Below, one piece after another: positions 1 through 4,740 of a stretch of 5,802 nucleotides of DNA (position 1 is its first letter; each line of letters begins with the position of its first letter). Below the pieces are notes generated by a model, which made no database searches, had not been told where the DNA came from, and worked only from the letters and a program-made list of their open reading frames with translations. Origin of the DNA: Bacillota bacterium. GTDB lineage: Bacteria; Bacillota; Clostridia; Peptostreptococcales; Anaerovoracaceae. The stretch is from the NCBI GenBank assembly GCA_017431395.1, contig JAFRLD010000125.1:1-5802 (forward strand), in the 5' to 3' direction. A program made the translations under genes and the position numbers.

Positions 1-1483
1 AGGTTCCGGACTTCGTAGGTGTCGAAGACTTGCCCACGGAGCAAGTGAAGGTATACGCCCTGCTCCAGTTGCCTTTGCTGCCCTTGTAGACCCGGACCTG
101 GTGTTTGCTCTTGCTGACATAGAGCAGATACCCGGTGCTGCTTGATTTCTTCTGCATCTTCTGGTCGATGTCATCACCGAGCTTCTTCTGGAGTGCTCCG
201 TTCCTCGTGCTGAACTGATACCACATTCCGCTGATCTTCACGGTACCGACCGCCAGCTTGCCGCTGCTGTAGCCGTACCTCTGCTTGCCATCCAGATCTG
301 CCTTGAACCAGCCTTTGTTCCAGGCGGAGCCCTTCTTGCTGCCGCTGACCTGGAAGTAGTACAGGTTTCCGCCGATCTTGATGATACCGGTCTTCATAAC
401 GCCGGAGGTGGAGAAGTAGTACTTCAGTCCACTGATCGTGCAGAGGCCTTTCTTAGCCTTACCGGTCTTCGTGTCGAAGTAATAACGGTTGCTCTTGTAG
501 GTCACCCAGCCGGTAACCATCCGGCCGTTCTTCTGATTCAGGAAATAACGGTCTCCATTGAGGGTCAGCATTCCTTTCTTCATGACGCCGTTCGACGGGT
601 TCAGATAGTACTTGTATCCGTTGACCTTCTTCCAGCCTTTGTGCATCTTGCCGTTCGAATCGAAGAAGTATCTCTTATTGCTGATCGTCTTCCAGCCTTT
701 GTGCATCTTACCGTTGGTATTAAAGTAATACCTTGCGTCATCAAGCGTCAGCCAGCCGTGGTGCATCTTGCCGGAGACCTGGTTGAAGTAATATCTGGCG
801 CCCTTGATCGTCTTCCAGCCCTGATGCATCTTGCCGGAATCATCGAAGAAATACTTCGCGTTGCTGATCGTCTTCAGTCCGGTCTGCATCTGACCCTTCG
901 TGTTGAAGTAATACTTGTTGCCGTTCAGCTCCAGCCATTTCGTTGCCATGATCCCGGTGTCATCGAAGTAGTACTTGTATCCCTTAAGAGTCATCCAGCC
1001 GGTCACCATGGTGCCGTAAGTGCTGGCACCCGGAGTCCCTTTCGTCGTAACGAAATAGTACTTGTAGCCTCCGATCGTCTGCCAGCCGGTCTGCATGTAA
1101 CCATTGTCGTCAAAGTAATACGTGTAATACCCGATGATCTGCTTGCCCTTGACAGGTGCTCCGGCATTGTAGTACAGCCAGTGGCCCGAGGGATCCTTGA
1201 TCCAGCCTTCCTCGCCTTCCGCAGGATCCACATAATCCTCCTGCGAATAGCCTTCGGCAGCGCCCTTTTCCTGCGAAGGAACCGCCTCTGCCTCATCTTC
1301 GGTTACAACGTCGCCTGCTTCGTCTTCGATCACGATCCCTTCACCTGCCGCCTGACCTTCGTCAAGCACGACTTCCGGTGGGGCCTGGTCCTGCGCATCT
1401 GCTGCCGGGGCAGCGAATGCGAATGTAGGAGTCAGAGTGATCACCATGCAGACGGTGACCAGTAAAGAAATGAATTTCTTCAT
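1..1483 (-). CDS. Secreted wall-binding L,D-transpeptidase, C-terminus cut off by window edge
   Basis: The frame is open from ATG at 1483 to the left edge (494 codons, no stop). Residues 1-24 are a signal peptide (MKK, hydrophobic core, cleavage likely after AFA). Residues 25-92 are an acidic Ala/Glu/Asp-rich linker. Residues 93-436 hold about 16 repeats of roughly 20 residues, with the pattern GW-x-T-(I/L)-x-G-x-(K/R)-YYF-(D/N)-x-x-G-x-M; this is the choline-binding-like/glucan-binding repeat that anchors proteins to wall polymers. From about residue 437 the sequence changes to a YkuD-type start (YLLYVSKSKHQVRVYKG, then SVGKSSTPTKSGT), which matches the first strands and the TP-x-G region of L,D-transpeptidases. 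These enzymes make 3-3 crosslinks in peptidoglycan or attach proteins to it. The catalytic His and Cys (HG...SxGC) would lie beyond the edge, so activity cannot be judged. An AAAGGGAGG ribosome site six bases upstream supports the start. Several repeats have lost the Trp (for example at residues 203, 305, 347, 367). A plain wall-binding protein is the alternative, but the last 50 residues argue against it. Confidence 0.88.
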   Translation of the reverse strand, partial: MKKFISLLVTVCMVITLTPTFAFAAPAADAQDQAPPEVVLDEGQAAGEGIVIEDEAGDVVTEDEAEAVPSQEKGAAEGYSQEDYVDPAEGEEGWIKDPSGHWLYYNAGAPVKGKQIIGYYTYYFDDNGYMQTGWQTIGGYKYYFVTTKGTPGASTYGTMVTGWMTLKGYKYYFDDTGIMATKWLELNGNKYYFNTKGQMQTGLKTISNAKYFFDDSGKMHQGWKTIKGARYYFNQVSGKMHHGWLTLDDARYYFNTNGKMHKGWKTISNKRYFFDSNGKMHKGWKKVNGYKYYLNPSNGVMKKGMLTLNGDRYFLNQKNGRMVTGWVTYKSNRYYFDTKTGKAKKGLCTISGLKYYFSTSGVMKTGIIKIGGNLYYFQVSGSKKGSAWNKGWFKADLDGKQRYGYSSGKLAVGTVKISGMWYQFSTRNGALQKKLGDDIDQKMQKKSSSTGYLLYVSKSKHQVRVYKGSKGNWSRAYTFTCSVGKSSTPTKSGT

Positions 1484-1489
1484 ATAAAT

Positions 1490-1498
1490 CCTCCCTTT
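1490..1498 (-). promoter_or_regulatory. Ribosome binding site of the L,D-transpeptidase gene
   Basis: The minus strand reads AAAGGGAGG, with a six-base spacer to the ATG at 1483. It is strong and correctly placed. It fixes the start used here over an overlapping frame that begins farther upstream and lacks any homology. Confidence 0.85.
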
Positions 1499-1529
1499 CT
1501 TTCTTAACACTAGTCCCAATAACGAAATA

Positions 1530-1558
1530 ATTATACCATATCGATCGGATATGTGCTA
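1530..1558 (-). promoter_or_regulatory. Extended -10 promoter of the L,D-transpeptidase gene
   Basis: The minus strand carries TGGTATAAT: a perfect TATAAT (1530-1535) with the TGn extension (1536-1538). At 16-18 bases upstream there is only a poor -35 (AGCACA/TAGCAC, three of six matches), which fits an extended -10 promoter. The predicted start of transcription near 1523 gives a leader of about 40 nt. The core ATATGGTATAATT is identical to that of the lipoprotein gene. Confidence 0.72.
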
Positions 1559-1569
1559 TCAATATCCGA
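1545..1569. promoter_or_regulatory. Inverted repeat over the -35 region, candidate operator
   Basis: TCGGATAT (1545-1552) and ATATCCGA (1562-1569) form a perfect 8-base inverted repeat with a 9-base centre. A further ATATC at 1538-1542 makes a third half-site. The dyad covers the place where the -35 of the downstream gene should be. No T-run follows it on either strand in the right sense for a terminator, so a protein binding site is the better guess. No regulator is encoded in view. Confidence 0.45.
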
Positions 1570-1613
1570 AAAATCTGACAACTTTTGCAAACCTTATCCG
1601 GTCCGGATCCCGG

Positions 1614-3131
1614 TTAGTCCGGACGGCTCACGAGCTGAATGGATTGCAGCATCATGGAGTCCAGATCGTACGTGATCTGTACAGTATCTCCCTCCTCCGG
1701 GAAGTATCCGCTCGCGATCGAGGCCTCTGAAGGATCCAGCTCCAGCTTCGATCCATCGTCCTGCCGGATGGTCACCGAATCGCCCCAGACGAGGATCACG
1801 CCTTCTGTCTTGACGGATACCGGCTCCGGTGGCTGCTCCTGTACGGTAGGCTCCGTTGGAGGCTCGGTCGGTGGTTCCGTTGGTGGTTCCGTCGGCAGCT
1901 CGGTCGGCGGCTCTGTTGGCGTCTCCGTCACATCCGTCGGATCGGTCGGATCCGTTGGTTCTGTCGGATCCGTTGGTTCTGTCGGATCCGTTGGTTCTGT
2001 CGGATCCGTTGGACCTGTCGGATCCGTTGGATCGGTTGGATCCGTTGGGATCGTTGGATCGGTCGGCTTGGTCCGGTCCGTTGGCTTGGTCGGCTTACTC
2101 TCCTTAGTTGGTTTCTTTTTCTTTGTTTCTTTTGTCTTCTTAGTCTTCTCCGTTGGTTTCGAAGGGTCGATATTCTTGTTGCTGCAGTAAACGGCTGTCG
2201 CAACAGGCTTCTCTTTTAGCTTGCCTACATAGGTGATCGTGGCATAAGCTCCTTTCGCCGGGAACGTCTGCCCACTGTACTGCGTCTTATTATTGACTGC
2301 GAACGTATACGTCTTCTTGCCCGTATTCAGGAGGATGGAAGCCCCGGAGATCTTATCGATCACGCCATCGATCACAGCCTGATTATCCTCGTACCCAAGC
2401 TTCTTTATAGTGATCCTTCGAACGGACGGATCCTGATCCAGATCTCCTGAATACACGATCCTGACATGATCTCCCATACCGATCCAGTCCGACTTCCCGT
2501 CAACGACCACATCATCCCCCATCAGGAACCGGTGCGCACCGGCGGAGTCTATGCTGACCAGAATGCTGCCCGGTCTGATCTCAGAGATAATGCCGGAGGC
2601 CTTGTGAAGCGCTTCGTCCTGCTTCTCCTCTAAAACCTTGATCTCACTGGCATACGGGCTTTCACTGAGATTCCCGTAGTAGGTCACCTTCACCCGGTCA
2701 CCTTCCGACAGATTTCCTTCGATCTTGACCCTGTCATCATACACGAACTTTACCGTCAGGCTGTTCGCGTTGACGGTCACTGAATAATCATCCAGATCTG
2801 TGACCTCTCCCTCCAGTGTCAGCGTCTTAGAGGCATGCTCCCGGACTAGGATACTGCTGGCAACGGATTTGCTCCCCTCCCGGTGATAGCTGACCACCAG
2901 CTCATCCCCGACGCACATATCCTTGCCACCCTCATAGAGGTACTCTGTCTGATCCGTCGTGAAAAACCGCTGCACGTCAGATCCGCCTCTCACTACGATG
3001 GCATTGTTCTGCGCATTGACCAGCACACCTTCGTAGGATTCCTCATCGGCCTGCTGACCACAGGCAGACAGTGAAAGCATCATCATTACCGCAAGCAGCG
3101 CCGTAATCAGGATTCTGATCCTTTTTATCAT
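1614..3131 (-). CDS. Lipoprotein with five small beta-rich domains and a Thr-Pro linker
   Basis: 505 residues. Residues 1-23 are a lipoprotein signal peptide (MIKRIRI, hydrophobic core) ending in the lipobox LSA|C with Cys24, so the mature protein should be lipid-anchored on the outer face of the membrane. Residues 33-97, 103-168, 177-245 and 252-316 are four diverged copies of a domain of about 65 residues. Each opens with a (D/E/S)G-(V/I/E)-(L/I/V) strand, carries a central strand pair, and ends GD-x-V-x-(I/V)-x-Y-x-G-x-L followed by a short closing strand. A fifth copy is at 441-502. Residues 323-430 are a linker, first Lys/Thr-rich, then TDPTEP repeats, then TEPP repeats. The domain resembles the small OB-like barrels of DUF5666-type proteins in its layout, but I cannot name the family. 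Start supported by AAGGAGGA seven bases upstream. Stop TAA. The function is unknown; an envelope role is inferred from the lipobox, the spacer-like linker and the neighbouring L,D-transpeptidase. Confidence 0.9.
   Translation of the reverse strand: MIKRIRILITALLAVMMMLSLSACGQQADEESYEGVLVNAQNNAIVVRGGSDVQRFFTTDQTEYLYEGGKDMCVGDELVVSYHREGSKSVASSILVREHASKTLTLEGEVTDLDDYSVTVNANSLTVKFVYDDRVKIEGNLSEGDRVKVTYYGNLSESPYASEIKVLEEKQDEALHKASGIISEIRPGSILVSIDSAGAHRFLMGDDVVVDGKSDWIGMGDHVRIVYSGDLDQDPSVRRITIKKLGYEDNQAVIDGVIDKISGASILLNTGKKTYTFAVNNKTQYSGQTFPAKGAYATITYVGKLKEKPVATAVYCSNKNIDPSKPTEKTKKTKETKKKKPTKESKPTKPTDRTKPTDPTIPTDPTDPTDPTGPTDPTEPTDPTEPTDPTEPTDPTDPTDVTETPTEPPTELPTEPPTEPPTEPPTEPTVQEQPPEPVSVKTEGVILVWGDSVTIRQDDGSKLELDPSEASIASGYFPEEGDTVQITYDLDSMMLQSIQLVSRPD
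1842..2165 (-). repeat. Low-complexity Thr-Pro linker coding region
   Basis: It encodes residues 323-430 of the lipoprotein. Composition shifts along it: Lys/Thr/Pro at first, then Asp/Thr/Pro, then Glu/Pro/Thr, so charge runs from basic to acidic towards the C-terminal domain. Such segments usually act as extended spacers through the wall and are possible O-glycosylation substrates (inference). Confidence 0.85.
1948..2019. repeat. 18-bp tandem repeat, four copies
   Basis: The unit GGATCCGTTGGTTCTGTC occurs at 1948-1965, 1966-1983 and 1984-2001 without a mismatch, and at 2002-2019 with two. On the coding strand each copy gives six residues of the TDPTEP type. The identity at DNA level, including third codon positions, indicates recent duplication, so length variation between strains is expected. 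Confidence 0.9.
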
Positions 3132-3137
3132 GACAAC

Positions 3138-3145
3138 TCCTCCTT
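3138..3145 (-). promoter_or_regulatory. Ribosome binding site of the lipoprotein gene
   Basis: AAGGAGGA on the minus strand; the AGGAGG core lies seven bases from the ATG at 3131. It is near consensus, implying efficient translation. Confidence 0.88.
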
Positions 3146-3187
3146 CTTGCCAGTCCTGCCTTCTAGATACACACCTCTTATGATAAA

Positions 3188-3216
3188 ATTATACCATATT
3201 TTGTGTCTTCGCAAAG
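3188..3216 (-). promoter_or_regulatory. Extended -10 promoter of the lipoprotein gene
   Basis: TATAAT at 3188-3193 is preceded by TGG at 3194-3196 (TGn extension). The -35 is weak (TTTGCG or CTTTGC at 16-17 bases). A/T tracts at about 3218-3260, directly upstream, could act as an UP element. Transcription would start near 3181, giving a leader of about 50 nt. The core shares 13 consecutive bases with the promoter at 1530. Confidence 0.7.
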
Positions 3217-3393
3217 TAATTTTCCAGTTTTTTTCAAAAAAAATATTTATTTGAAACTATTGAAACATAAGTGTCTCTGGTTGGATACATGGCGGGACGC
3301 TTTAAGATCAGCCTCGAAGTACTATCTGCAGTATTTCCAGGTGGTTAGCGTAAACTAACACTTAAATATAACGCTATTTTGCTGGAGCACTAG
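3217..3393. other. AT-rich intergenic stretch without a recognised gene
   Basis: This lies between the methyltransferase terminator and the lipoprotein promoter. It holds A/T tracts (3226-3260) and small inverted repeats: GTTAG/CTAAC at 3344-3359 and TAGCGT/ACGCTA at 3346-3376. A 19-residue frame at 3289-3348 has no ribosome site. I see no RNA gene, riboswitch or element end that I can support. Confidence 0.5.
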
Positions 3394-3418
3394 AAAAAAA
3401 CATCGATATTTCGATGTT
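3394..3418 (-). terminator. Intrinsic terminator after the methyltransferase gene
   Basis: On the minus strand AACATCGA and TCGATGTT form a perfect 8-bp stem around the loop AATA, and run straight into further T residues (plus-strand A-run 3394-3400). It sits about 30 bases past the TAG stop at 3449 and ends the HutD-like/methyltransferase unit. The stem is rather AT-rich, so termination may be partial. Confidence 0.82.
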
Positions 3419-3448
3419 AATTAACCCTAACCGGTCTGTGAACTGCTC

Positions 3449-4729
3449 CTACCTGCCCCTCTCCCCATGGAATTGATAATACGTCGTCTCGATGTTCCCG
3501 TTGTAGAGCTTTCTCCGGCGGTCGGCCTTCCGTCCCAGCGCTTCCTCGATCGACTTATCTGCGGTGATCGCGAACAGATTCCAGGTCGGCTCCTTTTCCA
3601 GGGCCAGACGGAAGCTCTGGTAGATCCCCGCAAGTTCTTCCGTGGTCCCGACCCGGATGGCATAAGGCAGGTTCGTGAGGAATACGACTCCGGGCTCGCC
3701 ACCCCAGGCTTCTGCAAAAGCTGGTCCTGCTCCGGCCGTCTCTACAAAAGCTGGTCCTGCTCCGGCCGTCTCTGCAAAAGCTGGTCCGTCCCCAGTCCGG
3801 CCTGCAAAAGCTGGTCCAGCCTTTGCGGCACCTCCTGCACCGGTCGCGCCCCCCGCAAGCAGCCGGTTCACGTCCGCCCGGCGAAACCGGATCTGTTCCA
3901 GAACGCCGGCTTCATCTGCGTTCTCCCGGGCAGCTGCCACGGCCCGGCGGTCGATATCATACCCATAGATCTGCAGGTCCGCGTCTGAGCGGATCCGCTT
4001 GAAAGCCTTCGCCCGCTCGTTTTTCCAGACCTGCTCCGGGATCTGCTCCCATTCTTCGCAGGCAAAACTCCGGGAAAGTCCCGGCGCGATGTCCATACCG
4101 ATCATAGCCGCTTCAATAGGGATCGTTCCGCTGCCGCAGCAAGGGTCTACCAGGATCCGGTCCTCCCGCCAGAAGCTCAGCTGCACCAGGGCAGCGGCGA
4201 GCGTTTCCTTGATCGGGGCCTTCACGTCCGCGACCCGGTATCCACGCTTATGCAGCCCTGTACCGCTGGTATCGATGGTCAGCGTCGCCCGGTCTTTTAG
4301 AAGGGTCAGCTTCACCGTGTGATCCGCCCCGGTTTCCGGCAAGGTCTCCGTCACATAGAAATCCTGCAGCCGGTTCACGATCGCTTTCTTGACCGTGCGC
4401 TGGCAGGCCGGCTCATTATGAAGCTTCGATTTGACGGTCGTACAGGTGACGACGAACCGTCCATCTGCCGGGATCCACTCTTCCCATGCGATCCCGCAGG
4501 TCGTCTGGAACAGCGTCTCGAAGTCCGGAGCCTGAAACTCCGCGACCTTAAGAAGGACCCGGTCCGCGCAGCGCAGCCAGAGATTCGAACGGACGATCCC
4601 CGTCTCATCTGCCTCGTAGGTCACTTTCCCGTCTTCCGTTTTGAGAATGTTATAGCCAAGCGCTTCGATCTCCCGCCGCACTACGGCTTCGAGACCGAAA
4701 GTCGCTGTAGCGATCAGTTCCAATTTCAT
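3449..4729 (-). CDS. ypsC: THUMP-domain 23S rRNA guanine-N2 methyltransferase (YpsC/RlmL type)
   Basis: 426 residues from ATG at 4729. It opens KLELIATATFGLEAVVRREI, the usual N-terminus of this family. A THUMP RNA-binding region covers about residues 45-155. GLHKRGYR (158-165) joins it to a class I Rossmann methyltransferase: motif I DPCCGSGTIPIEAA (195-208, binds SAM), GYDID (256-260, acidic residue for the SAM ribose), ADVNRL (285-290), then NLPY (353-356) in the place of the catalytic NPPY. The E. coli relative RlmL methylates N2 of G2445 in 23S rRNA; the same target is inferred here. Residues 292-344 are a Gly/Ala-rich insert with GPAF every ten residues. Without it the length is near the roughly 385 residues usual for YpsC. 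An in-frame ATG at 4801 would overlap the upstream gene by 65 bases and add 24 residues unlike the family, so 4729 is preferred. The gene lies seven bases after the HutD-like gene and is probably cotranscribed. Confidence 0.9.
   Translation of the reverse strand: MKLELIATATFGLEAVVRREIEALGYNILKTEDGKVTYEADETGIVRSNLWLRCADRVLLKVAEFQAPDFETLFQTTCGIAWEEWIPADGRFVVTCTTVKSKLHNEPACQRTVKKAIVNRLQDFYVTETLPETGADHTVKLTLLKDRATLTIDTSGTGLHKRGYRVADVKAPIKETLAAALVQLSFWREDRILVDPCCGSGTIPIEAAMIGMDIAPGLSRSFACEEWEQIPEQVWKNERAKAFKRIRSDADLQIYGYDIDRRAVAAARENADEAGVLEQIRFRRADVNRLLAGGATGAGGAAKAGPAFAGRTGDGPAFAETAGAGPAFVETAGAGPAFAEAWGGEPGVVFLTNLPYAIRVGTTEELAGIYQSFRLALEKEPTWNLFAITADKSIEEALGRKADRRRKLYNGNIETTYYQFHGERGR
3711..3830. 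repeat. 30-bp tandem repeat, four copies, inside the methyltransferase gene
   Basis: Units begin at 3711, 3741, 3771 and 3801. The first two differ at one base of 30. The last two keep the core CAAAAGCTGGTCC but diverge in the second half. The period of ten codons keeps the reading frame. The coding strand gives ETAGAGPAFA-like decapeptides at residues 301-340 of the methyltransferase. Confidence 0.92.
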
Positions 4730-4734
4730 AGCCG

Positions 4735-4740
4735 CCTCAC
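4735..4740 (-). promoter_or_regulatory. Ribosome binding site of the methyltransferase, overlapping the upstream stop
   Basis: The minus strand reads GTGAGG, with GAGG five bases before the ATG at 4729. The site contains the TGA stop (4737-4739) of the HutD-like gene. It is a moderate site whose position suggests translational coupling. It is the reason for choosing 4729 as the start. Confidence 0.6.

Noticed and set aside
641..1465. Long plus-strand frame of 274 codons
   Set aside because: It is antisense to the wall-binding repeats; its repetitive hydrophobic residues simply mirror the GW...YYF repeats, and it has no ribosome site or family match.
1595..1613. ATCCGG/CCGGAT palindrome after the lipoprotein stop as a terminator
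   Set aside because: The centre is a single base, so it cannot form a normal hairpin loop, and no T-run follows on the minus strand.
1948..2019. 18-bp units as a CRISPR array
   Set aside because: The units are contiguous without spacers and lie in frame within a coding region.
3289..3348. Small plus-strand frame of 19 codons in the intergenic region
   Set aside because: No ribosome site and too short to separate from chance.
3675..3968. Plus-strand frame with KAGPAPA repeats
   Set aside because: It arises because the 30-bp repeat has no stop in several frames; the minus frame carries the conserved methyltransferase motifs.
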